Shown here: in pieces, positions 1-11,071 of the stretch
Layout: each line of letters begins with the position of its first letter
How positions within the stretch are numbered: the first letter of the stretch is position 1
Assembly: GCA_040772665.1 (NCBI GenBank)
Contig: JAXGXT010000004.1
Span: forward strand, 1-64,000
Direction: 5' to 3'
Length of the DNA stretch: 64,000 nt
Source of the DNA: JAXGXT01 sp040772665
GTDB taxonomy: Bacteria > Bacillota > Clostridia > Lachnospirales > Anaerotignaceae
Notes under the pieces: generated by a model
The model's database searches: none
What the model saw: the letters and a program-made list of their open reading frames with translations, nothing else
What the model was told of the DNA's origin: nothing
Translations under genes and position numbers: made by a program

Positions 1-103
1 CCCATATTAAAACCACATGACAATGTGGTTTTATAAAAGTTTTTGTTTCACTTTTTCCAAAAAGTGAATGGGTTTGGGCAACGCCCAAGGTTTGTCTTCA
101 CTT
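1..103 (+). repeat. Dispersed hairpin repeat, copy 1 (left end cut by window)
   Basis: This is a member of the intergenic hairpin-repeat family found throughout the window. Stem A is AACCACAT/ATGTGGTT (11-18 with 23-30). Stem B is a TTCAC/GTGAA pair around a T/A-rich loop (about 47-68). They are followed by the short TTGGGC/GCCCAA hairpin near 75-90. The copy lies just past the 3' end of the minus-strand radical SAM gene and could act as its terminator. Confidence 0.8.
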
Positions 104-113
104 TTCAAGCTTT

Positions 114-2033
114 TCACTTCTTTTTATGAACATTTCTAAGTGTTTTTTTCTTTTGTGCGGCCTCTGTTTTTCTCATTAGCGAGGCTTTTCCTGAATAAGG
201 CTTTCCCTTTTGCTCAGGCTTTTTAAAATCCTTTTGATTCCCCATTTTTCTTGGTTTTATAAGGCATTTCTTGTCAAAACCTATTAAATCTTCCCTGTGC
301 GCCTTTTTAAGTGCCTCCATAACAAGGTCATAGTTCTGAGGCATTTTATATTGCATCAAAGCCCTTTGCATCGCCTTTTCATGGGGGGATTTAGGGACAT
401 AAACCTTCTCCATTGTTCTTGGGTCAAGCTCCATATAATACATTGCGGTGGAAAGAGTCCCGGGGGTAGGATAAAAATCCTGAACCTGCTTAGGCATATG
501 GCCTATATCCCTTAAATATTCTGCAAGCTCTATTGCGCAATCCAAATCACTTCCCGGGTGACTGCTCATAAGGTACGGAACAAGATACTGCTCCATATCC
601 AGTTTTTTGTTTATGTCGTAATATTTCTTTACAAATTTATCATATACATCTCGGCCCGGCTTACCCATTTTTTCAAGCACCTTTGGGGAAACATGCTCAG
701 GCGCCACCTTAAGCTGACCGCTTATGTGATGTTTGCAAAGCTCCTTAAAGAAAGTATCGTCTTTGTCACTAATAAGGTAGTCATACCTTATTCCCGAACG
801 AATAAACACCTTTTTAACCTTGGGTATTTCTCTTAATCTTCTTAAAAGCTTAACATACTCCTTATGGGTTACTTCAAGATTATTGCACGGCTTTGGAAAA
901 AGGCACTGTTTATTTTTACATGCACCATTCTCCTTTTGTTTTTCACAGGCAGGGCCTTGAAAATTTGCCGTGGGGCCGCCCACATCATGGATATAACCCT
1001 TAAAATCAGGCTCCCACGCTATTTTCTGTGCCTCTGAAACTATGGAATTATGACTTCTTGCAGAAACAACCCTTCCTTGATGAAAGGCAAGTGCACAAAA
1101 ATTACAGTTTCCAAAACATCCTCTGTTGCTTATAAGGCTGAATTTTACCTCCTCAATGGCAGGTATTCCTCCTTTTTCTTCATAGCTTGGATGATAATTT
1201 CTTTCATAATTAAGTGCATACACCTTGTCCAGTTCCTGAGTTTTAAGAGGAGGTGAGGGAGGGTTTTGAACAACAAGCCATTCGTCATATTCCTCCAAAA
1301 GTGTTTTCGCCGTTATGGCATCAGTGTTTTCATACTGAAGCATAAAGCTTTTTCCGTAAGCCTTTTTTGATTCTAAAATTTCCTTATATTTAGGAAGACG
1401 TAAAAAATCATAAGCTCTTGTTTCGTCTTTTGTTTTATAAACAGAGCCTTTTATAAATGTAATTTCATTTATGGGCAAACCGCTGTCTAAAGCTTCGGCT
1501 GTTTCAACAATTTGGTGTTCACCCATGCCATACAAAAGCAAATCAGCACTGCTGTCTAAAAGTATTGAACGGCGGATTTTGTTATCCCAATAGTCATAAT
1601 GGGAAAGCCGTCTAAGGCTTGCCTCAACACCTCCTATAATAATAGGTGTGTTTTTATAAGCTTCTCTTATTTTGTTTCCATAAACAATAACAGCCCTGTC
1701 AGGGCGAAGCCCCATTTCCCCTCCGGGGGAATAATAATCTTTTGTTCGTCTTTTTTTTGCAACGGTGTAGTGGTTTACCATGCTGTCTATGTTTCCGCTG
1801 CTGACAAGAAAACCAAGACGAGGCTCACCAAAACGTGTGAAGTCTTCTGTTGTTTTCCAGTCTGGCTGTGAAAGAAAACAAACCTTAAAGCCTTTGCTTT
1901 CAAGAACACGGCAAATTATGGCTGCACCAAAAGAGGGATGGTCAACATAAGCATCGCCGCAAACATAAACAAAATCAGGCTGCCCCCATCCTCTTTCTAT
2001 CATTTCTTCTTTTGTAACAGGTAAAAAAGCCAT
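114..2033 (-). CDS. YgiQ-family (UPF0313) radical SAM protein
   Basis: This 639-residue protein matches the YgiQ/UPF0313 radical SAM family. An N-terminal B12-binding-like region (roughly residues 1-200, with [19 protein letters not shown]) is followed by the radical SAM core. The CxxxCxxC cluster motif, in [19 protein letters not shown], lies near residues 304-313. The C-terminal part includes [18 protein letters not shown], typical of the family, and the tail is rich in lysine. The start is ATG with GGAGG a few bases upstream. Family members are predicted to bind a 4Fe-4S cluster and S-adenosylmethionine, but no substrate is firmly established that I know of. It is followed at 18 bases by the next minus-strand gene only in the upstream direction, so the two may be co-transcribed with 2052-2822. 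Confidence 0.92.
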   Translation of the reverse strand: MAFLPVTKEEMIERGWGQPDFVYVCGDAYVDHPSFGAAIICRVLESKGFKVCFLSQPDWKTTEDFTRFGEPRLGFLVSSGNIDSMVNHYTVAKKRRTKDYYSPGGEMGLRPDRAVIVYGNKIREAYKNTPIIIGGVEASLRRLSHYDYWDNKIRRSILLDSSADLLLYGMGEHQIVETAEALDSGLPINEITFIKGSVYKTKDETRAYDFLRLPKYKEILESKKAYGKSFMLQYENTDAITAKTLLEEYDEWLVVQNPPSPPLKTQELDKVYALNYERNYHPSYEEKGGIPAIEEVKFSLISNRGCFGNCNFCALAFHQGRVVSARSHNSIVSEAQKIAWEPDFKGYIHDVGGPTANFQGPACEKQKENGACKNKQCLFPKPCNNLEVTHKEYVKLLRRLREIPKVKKVFIRSGIRYDYLISDKDDTFFKELCKHHISGQLKVAPEHVSPKVLEKMGKPGRDVYDKFVKKYYDINKKLDMEQYLVPYLMSSHPGSDLDCAIELAEYLRDIGHMPKQVQDFYPTPGTLSTAMYYMELDPRTMEKVYVPKSPHEKAMQRALMQYKMPQNYDLVMEALKKAHREDLIGFDKKCLIKPRKMGNQKDFKKPEQKGKPYSGKASLMRKTEAAQKKKTLRNVHKKK

Positions 2034-2051
2034 ATATGCCTCCGTTTTCTT

Positions 2052-2822
2052 TTAAAAATATTCTCTCATAATCTTCAGGCTTTTAGCTGCGTCAGCTTCA
2101 AAATATTGAGGTTCCGCCTCAATTGATATTGTTTCCTGATTGCCCATTTCCTTAACCAGCCTGCTTATTCTTTCCAAATTTTTTCTATCTATGTCAAGAG
2201 GATATTTTCTTCCGTAATTTTCAGCAAGGTTGCTTATGTGAAGATGTGAAATACCCTCTATTTTAGCGGATTCTTCTATATTTTCATTCATAACCTCTGC
2301 ATGGTAAAAATCAAGAACAATTTTTACATTTTCCATGCTGCACATGTCCATAATCTTTTTGGCATGGTCTGTTGTAAAGCAATAATCACACATATGCTCA
2401 TGAACCGCTTCAAAATAAATCATAACTCCGTATCTTGCCGCCACCTCAGCCGTTATTTTCACAAACTCCGCCGCCTGTCTGTCAGCAAGGTCAATGTCAT
2501 ATCCCTTCGGCAGTTTTCTTGAAAGAGGTGCACCTATGCCTATCCCGTCAATATTAAGCCTTGCGCCTCGCCCAAGCATAAGCTCTGCATATTTTCTCAC
2601 CTTTTCAGGGTCAAAGCCGTCACCCACCATAGGCACCTTCTCCGAACAATAGGCATTAAAGCCTTTTATGGGAAACCTGAGTTTTTCATATCTTTCCACA
2701 AACTTATCAAATTCTTCATCGCTCATTAAGGAAATTTCTATGCCGGGAAATTCTGCATAGTCATATCCTGCTTCCTTTACAGCTTCATAATATTTTGTTG
2801 GTATTGCCGTTCCTATTTTCAT
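2052..2822 (-). CDS. Sugar phosphate isomerase/epimerase (xylose isomerase-like TIM barrel)
   Basis: The 256-residue product is the size and style of the AP endonuclease 2/xylose isomerase-like TIM-barrel family. Metal-site-type motifs are visible: IYFEAVHEHMCDYC near the middle, IVLDFYHAEVMNENIEE, then HLHISN, and a C-terminal TISIEAEP. Such enzymes isomerise or epimerise keto-sugars or act on related hydroxy-acids, and the substrate cannot be read from sequence. The ATG is preceded by AAGGGGG at about 10 bases. The gene sits 23 bases downstream of the AEC transporter gene and 18 bases before the radical SAM gene, so a three-gene minus-strand operon is likely. That layout would fit uptake or export of a small organic acid or sugar derivative, but this is inference. 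Confidence 0.8.
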   Translation of the reverse strand: MKIGTAIPTKYYEAVKEAGYDYAEFPGIEISLMSDEEFDKFVERYEKLRFPIKGFNAYCSEKVPMVGDGFDPEKVRKYAELMLGRGARLNIDGIGIGAPLSRKLPKGYDIDLADRQAAEFVKITAEVAARYGVMIYFEAVHEHMCDYCFTTDHAKKIMDMCSMENVKIVLDFYHAEVMNENIEESAKIEGISHLHISNLAENYGRKYPLDIDRKNLERISRLVKEMGNQETISIEAEPQYFEADAAKSLKIMREYF

Positions 2823-2845
2823 AATTTAATACCCCCTTAATTTTA

Positions 2846-3775
2846 TTATAAATGTAAAATCATTGTCCAAACAGGTATGGAAATAAGGCAAAGCACATTG
2901 CTGAGCATTACGTTTTCAGCGGCAAAGGACGGGTCTGAGCCAAGTTTCTCCGAAAATATAACAGAAAAAATTCCCGCAGGCATTGCCCAAGCCAAAACAA
3001 AAACCGTTGCCATAAAGCTTTTTTCACCTAAACCAAAAAGAAGAAGCGCCGCCGCAATGGCAGGCATAACAACAAGTCTTACAAAAACACCTATGTAAAG
3101 CTTGGGTTTTCCTATAAAGCTTTTAAAGTTAAGCTTTTCAAGCTGTGCACCAAGAACAAACATGGCTATTGCCGTTGAAGCCGAGCCTATTTTTGAAACT
3201 GCATTCCCCGCAAATTCGGGAAGTCTTATATCAAGAAGAAAAAGTGTATATCCAATTAAAATTGCAACCATGGGAGGATTTAAAAATTCCTTTACAGACC
3301 TTTTTCCCTTAACCCCTACAGATCTGAACATAATTTGATAAACAATGGAAAAAACAAAAATATCACTTACTATTTCACAAATGGATATATAAAAAAGACC
3401 TTCCGCTCCAAAAAACGCTTCAATTACAGGAATGCCCACAAACCCTGTGTTGGGTATCATTATAACGGCAGACAAAATCCCTTGTTCTATTTTTGTAAAC
3501 TTCATTGTTTTTACAATGGCGAAAACAAACACCGCCGAAACAGCAATCATAACAGCCCAAAGTCCGCCTATTTTAAGAACCTCCATGGAAAGTTCTTTTG
3601 AGAACTCGATTTGGAAAGAGCTTATAATTATACACGGAACCATAAGGTTTATAAGGATATTGCTCATGCTTTTAATATGGTCTTCATTTACCATTGCCTT
3701 TCTTTTAAATATAAACCCGGGAACAATCATAATAAGCAGTGTTAACATTGAAACCAAAAGATTTGAAAATGCCAT
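2846..3775 (-). CDS. AEC (auxin efflux carrier) family transporter
   Basis: This is a 309-residue, highly hydrophobic protein with about ten predicted membrane segments. It has the AEC-family layout: an N-terminal helix pair, a conserved NTGFVGIPV segment near residue 110, and a C-terminal AMPAGIFSVIFSEKLGSDPSFAAENVMLS-like region. Bacterial AEC members move small carboxylates such as malate or malonate; the substrate here is unknown. The start is ATG with AGGAGG about ten bases upstream. It is the first gene of a probable three-gene minus-strand operon and is divergent from ilvD. A second AEC transporter is at 32542-33477. Confidence 0.88.
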   Translation of the reverse strand: MAFSNLLVSMLTLLIMIVPGFIFKRKAMVNEDHIKSMSNILINLMVPCIIISSFQIEFSKELSMEVLKIGGLWAVMIAVSAVFVFAIVKTMKFTKIEQGILSAVIMIPNTGFVGIPVIEAFFGAEGLFYISICEIVSDIFVFSIVYQIMFRSVGVKGKRSVKEFLNPPMVAILIGYTLFLLDIRLPEFAGNAVSKIGSASTAIAMFVLGAQLEKLNFKSFIGKPKLYIGVFVRLVVMPAIAAALLLFGLGEKSFMATVFVLAWAMPAGIFSVIFSEKLGSDPSFAAENVMLSNVLCLISIPVWTMILHL

Positions 3776-4273
3776 TTTTTTATTTCCTCCTAATTTATTT
3801 TTAAAGGCAAGACTTTAAAGGGATATGCCTCAATAACAAAGTACAGACAAAGTCAATATAAAGTTAAGACCTTTAAGCAGAACCTTTGACTCATATTAAA
3901 ACCTCATAATTATACGGTTTCAGCAAAAGTTTACTGCTCAGAAATTCGTTTTCCTAAAGCATTATATTCTTAAAAGCAAAAAGCCTTTTCTCCCACATTT
4001 AATTATACTTAAAAACATTGAAAAACACAACATATTAAAGCCTTTAACCTGCTATCTTCATAAGGGCAAAGCTATGTGTTTATTTTTAAAACATCTTCAT
4101 TGAGTTTTATATTCCTTATTTTCGTTTTCGCCAATAAATGTATTTCGAACTAAGTTTTGCTTTAATATTGTACACCTTAACACTCTTGTAAATTGCACAA
4201 GCTTATGATATATTTAAAACATATAAATTTTAAAACAGTTTTAGATTAATATATTAAGGGGGAATTGATTATA
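3776..4273. other. Divergent intergenic region between AEC gene and ilvD
   Basis: I see no gene in these roughly 500 bases. A decayed copy of the dispersed hairpin repeat lies near 3838-3945; the ACCTCATAATTATACGGTTT stretch and a following AGTTT tract are still recognisable. The right side holds the predicted ilvD promoter. No T-box or leader peptide for branched-chain control is apparent. Confidence 0.6.
4186..4214 (+). promoter_or_regulatory. Predicted ilvD promoter
   Basis: TTGTAA (4186-4191) and TATATT (4209-4214) are separated by exactly 17 bases, 60 bases before the ilvD start. The spacer overlaps an inverted repeat, CTTGT/ACAAG (4185-4201), that could be a regulator site. Confidence 0.5.
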
Positions 4274-5932
<1,659 letters not shown>

Positions 5933-5950
5933 TTGAATAACAAATTAAAA

Positions 5951-5978
5951 ACTACCCGCTTATGTGGGTAGTTTTTTT
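5951..5978 (+). terminator. Rho-independent terminator after ilvD
   Basis: The stem ACTACCC/GGGTAGT with an 8-base loop is followed by seven T residues, 18 bases after the ilvD stop codon. Confidence 0.9.
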
Positions 5979-5987
5979 ATGGGAATA

Positions 5988-6110
5988 AATCAAAACTTCG
6001 CAAGGGTTTCACCCTTGACTCCATCCAAAAACCGCATGTAAATGCGGTTTTTGTTAAAGTTTTTGCCCCGCTTTTTTCAAAAAGCGGGTGGGTTTGGGCA
6101 AAGCCCAATC
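5988..6110 (+). repeat. Dispersed hairpin repeat, copy 2
   Basis: This copy begins in the AAGGGTTTCACCCTT module. It then has stem A as ACCGCAT/ATGCGGT (around 6035-6055), stem B as CCCGC/GCGGG with a T6/A5 loop (around 6069-6090), and the TTGGGC/GCCCAA hairpin. It separates the convergent ilvD and pilT genes. Confidence 0.85.
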
Positions 6111-6124
6111 CATTAACTCCCTTC

Positions 6125-7189
6125 TTAATTAATATTAAGATAACGATTGAAAACCTCAATATCAACACACCTTGTTACTGCCGCCTCCCTTGTGATTACT
6201 CTGTTTTTAACCAACTGCGCCAGAGAATAATCCATGGGCATCATTCCGTTTTTGATATTGGTTTGTATAACAGTGTCAATTTGAGGAATCTTGTTTTCCC
6301 TTATAAGGTTTCTTATGGCGTCATTGGCAATAAGAATTTCAAACGCAGGAACAACACTTTGCTTATCGGCTGTACGAATAAGCTGCTGACAAATAACTCC
6401 CTCCAATATTATAGAAAGCTGGGTTCTTATTTGGTTTTGCTGGTGAGGCGGAAAAGCATCAATAATACGATCCATTGTTTGAGCCGCTGTTGTTGTGTGC
6501 AGTGTGGACATTACAAAATGCCCTGTTTCCGCAGCAGAAATGGCAGTTGATATTGTTTCATGATCTCTCATTTCACCAACAAGTATAACATCAGGGTCTT
6601 CCCTTAACGCCGCCCTTAACGCCTTGGAAAAACTTTTTGTATCTCCCCCCACTTCACGTTGGTTAACAAGGCTTAAATTGTGCCTGTGCATATACTCAAT
6701 AGGCTCTTCTATGGTAAGAATATGACACCGCCTGTTGTTATTTATATGCCCTGTCATGGCTGCCAAAGTTGTGGATTTCCCCGAGCCTGTAGGCCCTGTT
6801 ACCAAAACAAGCCCTCTTGGTTTAAGAGATAAATCCTTAAAAATATTAGGCAGGTTTATATCCTCAAAAACAGGTATCTTGTCAGGTATCATTCTTAAAG
6901 CGGCGGCACAGCTTCCACGCTGTCTATACACGTTCACTCTGTATCTGTTTAACTGGGGGAGTGACCATGAAAAGTCTATTTCTCCGTCTTTTTGAAAAAT
7001 AGCTTTTTGTTCCTCGCTCATCATATAATAGCAGATTTCCTGCACCTCTGCCGGTGTAAGCATCGCCTCATCCAAAGGTATAAGCTCTCCCCTTATTCTT
7101 AAAATAGGCGGACGGTTCACAGTGAAATGAATATCGGAAGCATTTCGTTCAATTGCCGATTGAAGCACATTGATTAAATTAAGAGCCAT
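6125..7189 (-). CDS. pilT: Type IV pilus retraction ATPase PilT
   Basis: PilT is the hexameric ATPase that powers pilus depolymerisation and twitching motility from the inner face of the membrane. The protein has Walker A GPTGSGKSTT near residue 135, the Asp box in LREDPDVILVGEMRDHET, and the His box TGHFVMSTLHTTTAAQT. The N-terminal region SAIERNASDIHF is typical of the subfamily. The length of about 354 residues is normal. I place the start at MALNLIN (7189) because AAAGGG lies eight bases upstream; the longer in-frame extension has no good site. It lies 44 bases downstream of pilB and is probably co-transcribed. Confidence 0.95.
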   Translation of the reverse strand: MALNLINVLQSAIERNASDIHFTVNRPPILRIRGELIPLDEAMLTPAEVQEICYYMMSEEQKAIFQKDGEIDFSWSLPQLNRYRVNVYRQRGSCAAALRMIPDKIPVFEDINLPNIFKDLSLKPRGLVLVTGPTGSGKSTTLAAMTGHINNNRRCHILTIEEPIEYMHRHNLSLVNQREVGGDTKSFSKALRAALREDPDVILVGEMRDHETISTAISAAETGHFVMSTLHTTTAAQTMDRIIDAFPPHQQNQIRTQLSIILEGVICQQLIRTADKQSVVPAFEILIANDAIRNLIRENKIPQIDTVIQTNIKNGMMPMDYSLAQLVKNRVITREAAVTRCVDIEVFNRYLNIN

Positions 7190-7233
7190 AAAAACACACC
7201 CTTTCATATTCCACATAAAACAACTTTACTTTT

Positions 7234-8916
7234 TTAGTCTACGCTGTATGTAACCTTTAACAACTCCTCCACGGTGGTTAACCCTGAAATAACAAGCCTT
7301 GTGCAGTTTTGTCTTAGGGTTTCAGTGCCTTGATTTATAGCTGTTTGATAAATCCGCTCCTGTGATGCCCCTTGATTTATCAGCTCTCGTATTTCTTTTG
7401 TTATAATCATAATTTCATGTATGCCGCTTCTGCCTTTATAGCCTGAAAAGTTACAGTATGGGCATCCTTCTCCTTTATATAACGGTCTTTCTTCTTTAAG
7501 GTTTAAAATCATCATTTCGCTTTGTGACGGTGTGTATGAAACTTTGCACCTTGGACAAATATTTCTAACAAGCCTTTGGGCTATTACTCCAACCATTGAA
7601 GAAGAAACTAAATAAGATTCGATTCCCATATCTATTAATCTAATTACAGAAGAAGGTGCATCGTTTGTATGGATGGTGCTTAGCACCAAATGCCCTGTTA
7701 TGGAGGCTCTGATTGCAATTTGTGCTGTTTCCGCATCCCTGATTTCACCTATCATTATAATATCAGGGTCTTGTCTTAATATAGACCTAAGACCGTTTGC
7801 AAAGGTTAAACCGCTTTTCACATTAACCTGAACCTGATTAACTCCGTCAAGTTTATATTCCACAGGGTCTTCAACTGTAATAATGTTAACATTTGGTTTA
7901 TTAAACTCTTTTAATATGGAATAAAGGGTTGTGGTTTTTCCCGAGCCTGTTGGCCCTGAAACCAATATTATACCGTTGGGGTTTTTTAATATTTTATCAA
8001 ACAAAACGCTGTTAGTTTCAGAAAGTCCAAGCTGACTTCTTTTAAGAGCCCCTGCCGACCCTCCCAATATACGTATAACCACCTTTTCCCCGTAAACAGT
8101 TGGAAGAACGGATATACGCATATCCACAGGCTTTCCGTCAACAACAGTGTCCACACGTCCGTCTTGAGGAAGTCTTTTTTCAGCAATATCCATCTGCCCC
8201 ATAATTTTTATTCTTGTTACAACAGCAGGATGCACAGCCATTGAGGAAGTCATGCTCTCTTGAAGTTGTCCGTCTATTCGAAAACGTATTTTCAGCTTCT
8301 CCTCCATAGGCTCTATATGTATGTCGCTGGCATTTAATTTTATTGCCTGTTGTAAAATAGAGCTTATAAGCCGCACCACAGGTGCGTTTGAAATGTCACT
8401 ATCTGAAATTTCAGACAATTCCGCTAAATTAATGTTTCCGTATTCACGGTTTAAATCTTCAAAGGCTTTTTCTGTAACCTCGCCGCCATAATAGCGGTCA
8501 ATGGCTAAAGATATTGCTTTTTTAGGTGCAATTCCAACTACGTTTACATCCATACCGCTGCTGCTTTTAACATCATCCACAGCATAAAAGTCAAGAGGGT
8601 CTGACATAACAATAGAAATGGTGTTTCCCTCTTTTTTTACAGGTATAAGGTTATGCCTTTTTGCAAAGCTTTCTTTAACGGCAACACAAGCCTCTTTATC
8701 CACATATGCAACTGCTAAATCCACATAAGGAAGACGATAACTATATTCAAGGCCTTTAAACAATGTTGCTTCATCAATAAAGCCTAAATCTAAAAGGGTT
8801 TCCCCTAAAACTTCACCTTTTTGTTTGGAAACTTTCAGACCCTCATCTAATTGCTCTTGATTTATAGCCCTCATTTCCAATAATATTTCTCCGAGTTTTT
8901 TATTTTGTACAGGCAT
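7234..8916 (-). CDS. pilB: Type IV pilus assembly ATPase PilB (GspE family)
   Basis: This is the extension motor of the pilus, with 560 residues. The N-terminal MshEN/GspE-N type domain (about 1-150) may bind a cyclic nucleotide; it is followed by the ATPase core. Walker A GPTGSGKTTT is near residue 325, with RSILRQDPDIIMIGEIRDAETA and ITGHLVLSTIHTNDAPSSVIR after it. A tetracysteine zinc site, CPRCK...CPYC, spans about residues 455-490, as in other PilB/GspE proteins. The start is ATG with GGAG upstream. It is divergent from the prepilin peptidase gene, so the short 8917-8990 gap should hold control signals for both directions. Confidence 0.95.
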   Translation of the reverse strand: MPVQNKKLGEILLEMRAINQEQLDEGLKVSKQKGEVLGETLLDLGFIDEATLFKGLEYSYRLPYVDLAVAYVDKEACVAVKESFAKRHNLIPVKKEGNTISIVMSDPLDFYAVDDVKSSSGMDVNVVGIAPKKAISLAIDRYYGGEVTEKAFEDLNREYGNINLAELSEISDSDISNAPVVRLISSILQQAIKLNASDIHIEPMEEKLKIRFRIDGQLQESMTSSMAVHPAVVTRIKIMGQMDIAEKRLPQDGRVDTVVDGKPVDMRISVLPTVYGEKVVIRILGGSAGALKRSQLGLSETNSVLFDKILKNPNGIILVSGPTGSGKTTTLYSILKEFNKPNVNIITVEDPVEYKLDGVNQVQVNVKSGLTFANGLRSILRQDPDIIMIGEIRDAETAQIAIRASITGHLVLSTIHTNDAPSSVIRLIDMGIESYLVSSSMVGVIAQRLVRNICPRCKVSYTPSQSEMMILNLKEERPLYKGEGCPYCNFSGYKGRSGIHEIMIITKEIRELINQGASQERIYQTAINQGTETLRQNCTRLVISGLTTVEELLKVTYSVD

Positions 8917-8990
8917 AGAAACATCTCCGTTTTAAAATTTTTGTTTTTATGGTAAGCTATATAATATTAATTGATTTGGCGGTGGTGTTA

Positions 8991-9767
8991 ATGAATAAAG
9001 AACCTGTTTTTTTGCTTTTAGTTTTTATATACGGTTTGCTTATAGGCAGTTTTTTGAATGTGTGCATATACAGAATCCCTTTGGGCAAAACAGTTGTAAA
9101 GGGGCGTTCATACTGTCCTGCCTGCGGCTCTTTAATTTCTTGGTATATGAACATACCTTTAATAAGCTTTTTGCTTTTAAGGGGAAAATGCCATAACTGC
9201 AAACTTCCCATTTCTTTAAGATACCCAGCGGTTGAACTGCTGACGGCATTAATGTTTGTTGCGGTTTGGTTTAAATATGGCTTTTCACTTGAGGCTATTT
9301 TTGTGCTTATCTTATTTTTAATTCTTATAATAATTTCATTTATAGATTTTGACCACCAAATAATCCCCGACGGGTTAGTGATAATTATTGCCTTTTTAGG
9401 TTTTATGCACTTAGTTTATGAGCTTTTTATGGGGGAACTTCTTTGGTATTCACCCCTTAGCGGTGTTTTTGCCGCATCATTAATTTTAGTTATACTTGGT
9501 TCTATTATACCAAATTCCATAGGCGGCGGCGATATAAAACTTATGGCGGCGGCAGGATTTTTTGTTGGCGGAAAGCTGATTCTTCTTTCATTGTTTATAG
9601 GGGCTGTTTATGCGTCGATTTTTTCTTTATTTATGGTTGCCTTTAAAAAAAGCTCCTTTAAAACCGCCATACCTTTCGGCCCTTTCCTTTCCTTGGGAAT
9701 AGCCACATCTGTGTTGACAGGGGAAAGACTTATAAATTGGTATATAACCATGTTTATTTTGTTATGA
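8991..9767 (+). CDS. pilD: Prepilin peptidase / N-methyltransferase PilD
   Basis: This integral membrane aspartic protease cleaves the leader of type IV prepilins and methylates the new N terminus. Two CxxC pairs (CPACGS and CHNCKLP) form the cytoplasmic zinc-binding loop of bifunctional PilD. The catalytic aspartates are in FDHQIIPDG and IGGGDIKLMAAAGFF. About eight hydrophobic segments follow. I favour ATG 8991 (MNKEPVFLLL), about 258 residues, because GGCGGTGG lies just upstream; ATG 8949 would add 14 residues. Its substrates are presumably the pilin at 10104 and the three prepilin-like proteins encoded at 11072-16049. Confidence 0.93.
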   Translation: MNKEPVFLLLVFIYGLLIGSFLNVCIYRIPLGKTVVKGRSYCPACGSLISWYMNIPLISFLLLRGKCHNCKLPISLRYPAVELLTALMFVAVWFKYGFSLEAIFVLILFLILIIISFIDFDHQIIPDGLVIIIAFLGFMHLVYELFMGELLWYSPLSGVFAASLILVILGSIIPNSIGGGDIKLMAAAGFFVGGKLILLSLFIGAVYASIFSLFMVAFKKSSFKTAIPFGPFLSLGIATSVLTGERLINWYITMFILL

Positions 9768-10103
9768 TAGCAATCTGAATAATAATTGTTTTGCTGTAAA
9801 CTTTTGCAGATTAATGAAGACATTATTATAAACCGCCTTTGTTTAAAAATAGTATAACATAAAATTGTCACAAACCACTATTTTTTTTAGGAGTTTTTTA
9901 TTTATTTATAAGTGGTTAAAAATCAACATGTTTTTAATGATTTGTATACGTATTTAACAACACCAAAAAAATGTTTTTCAATTTCTTAGGGGTTTTTGTA
10001 CAAAAACCCTTTTCTTTTACAAAAAACCTGTTATAATATAATCATCAGTTAAGTAACAACAAATCTCTCTCGTTTACAAATAAAAAAAGAAGGGATGATT
10101 ATT
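9768..10103. promoter_or_regulatory. pilin upstream region with a 20-bp palindrome
   Basis: This intergenic region is about 336 bases and has no gene. A perfect palindrome, GGGTTTTTGTACAAAAACCC, lies at 9990-10009. About 22 bases downstream is a TATAAT (10032-10037), a likely -10 element; I see no strong -35 match at 17 bases. The palindrome would be centred near -44, suitable for a dimeric regulator. Confidence 0.5.
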
Positions 10104-10487
10104 ATGAAAAGTTTACAAAGAAAGTTAAAAAATAAGAAGGGATTCACACTTATTGAACTTATTGTGGTTATTGTTATTTTAGGTGTTTTAGCCGCAATTG
10201 CAATTCCAAAGCTTTCAGGTTTTTCCAATAGGGCAAGATGGAGCGCAGACATTGCAACGGCAAAAACAATTGCCACCGCCGCATTGACTGTAAACGCAAG
10301 CGACGGCTCACAACCAACTACTTTAGATGACCTTACAAAGTATCTTGACAATCCAGGCATTACAACGCAGTATGATAAAACTGTTGCTTTTTATTTAGAT
10401 TGGGACGACGACGGAAGTCTCACTATTACAGCAGGAGAAGCTGGACCTGAACTCTATCCTGATGCTGCTGATATGCCTACTCCTTAA
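10104..10487 (+). CDS. pilA: Type IV major pilin (PilA-like)
   Basis: The product is about 127 residues with a class III prepilin signal. A short basic leader (KSLQRKLKNKKG) is followed by FTLIELIVVIVILGVLAAIAIPKL, with cleavage expected between G and F and the conserved glutamate at mature position 5. The hydrophobic helix is followed by a small alanine- and aspartate-rich globular part with no cysteine pair. I chose ATG 10104 because AGAAGGG lies nine bases upstream; the ATG at 10095 overlaps that site. It is a single-gene unit with its own upstream palindrome and a strong terminator, as expected for an abundant structural subunit. Confidence 0.92.
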   Translation: MKSLQRKLKNKKGFTLIELIVVIVILGVLAAIAIPKLSGFSNRARWSADIATAKTIATAALTVNASDGSQPTTLDDLTKYLDNPGITTQYDKTVAFYLDWDDDGSLTITAGEAGPELYPDAADMPTP

Positions 10488-10544
10488 TACCTAACAATAG
10501 CTAATCTACTGCACAGCAATCAACACCTACATAAAATCTTTTAC

Positions 10545-10594
10545 AACAACCCCCGAAAGCAATGAAACAATCTGCTTTCGGGGGTTGTTTTTTT
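10545..10594 (+). terminator. Rho-independent terminator after the pilin gene
   Basis: A 16-bp stem, AACAACCCCCGAAAGC with its complement, closes a 13-base loop and runs into a T tract. It is one of the strongest terminators in the window. Confidence 0.93.
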
Positions 10595-10599
10595 ATTGC

Positions 10600-10751
10600 A
10601 GACAAAGTCAAAACCTTGAGGGCTTTGCCCTCAAACACCCACAAGGGTTTCACCCTTGACCCGTCTAAAACCGCATGAATATGCGGTTTTAATAAGAGTT
10701 TTTGGTCTTGCTTTTTTCAAAAAGCAAGTGGGTTTGGGCAACGCCCAAAAG
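10600..10751 (+). repeat. Dispersed hairpin repeat, copy 3 (full-length type)
   Basis: This is a near-complete unit. In order it has GACAAAGTCAAAACCTTGAG, the GAGGGC/GCCCTC hairpin, the AAGGGT/ACCCTT hairpin, stem A ACCGCAT/ATGCGGT, stem B CTTGC/GCAAG and the TTGGGC/GCCCAA hairpin. It is in tandem with copy 4. Confidence 0.9.
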
Positions 10752-10975
10752 GGGGTCTTGACTAAAACCTTGAGGGCTTTGCCCTCAAACACCTACAAGG
10801 GTTTTACCCTTGACCCGTCTAAAACCGCATGAATATGCGGTTTTAACAAAGGTTTTTGCCTTGCTTTTTTCAAAAAGCAAGTGGGTTTGTGTATGCATGG
10901 CAAAGATAGATGCCACAGGCACGAAGTGCCTGCTTTGCGAAGCAAAGTGCTGACATGAGCCCAAGGTTTGTCTTT
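10752..10975 (+). repeat. Dispersed hairpin repeat, copy 4 (with extra module)
   Basis: This unit repeats the order of copy 3, but the last hairpin is replaced by an additional module (about 10892-10970). The module contains the CAGGCAC/GTGCCTG and GCTTTGC/GCAAAG hairpins and ends in GAGCCCAAGG. The same module occurs near 33890-33965 and, inverted, near 44730-44810. Confidence 0.9.
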
Positions 10976-10981
10976 AGTATT

Positions 10982-11018
10982 AAAGCTCCCTTGGGGAAAT
11001 TCCCAAGGGAGCTTTTTT
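10982..11018 (+). terminator. Bidirectional terminator between pilin and PilX-like genes
   Basis: The 14-bp perfect stem AAAGCTCCCTTGGG/CCCAAGGGAGCTTT (10982-10995 with 11002-11015) is followed by a T tract on the plus strand. It probably also closes the minus-strand pilus operon, whose last gene ends at 11072. Confidence 0.85.
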
Positions 11019-11071
11019 AGTAAACTAACAAACTTTTTTCTATAACCTTTTTTGTAACACTAAACTTAAAG

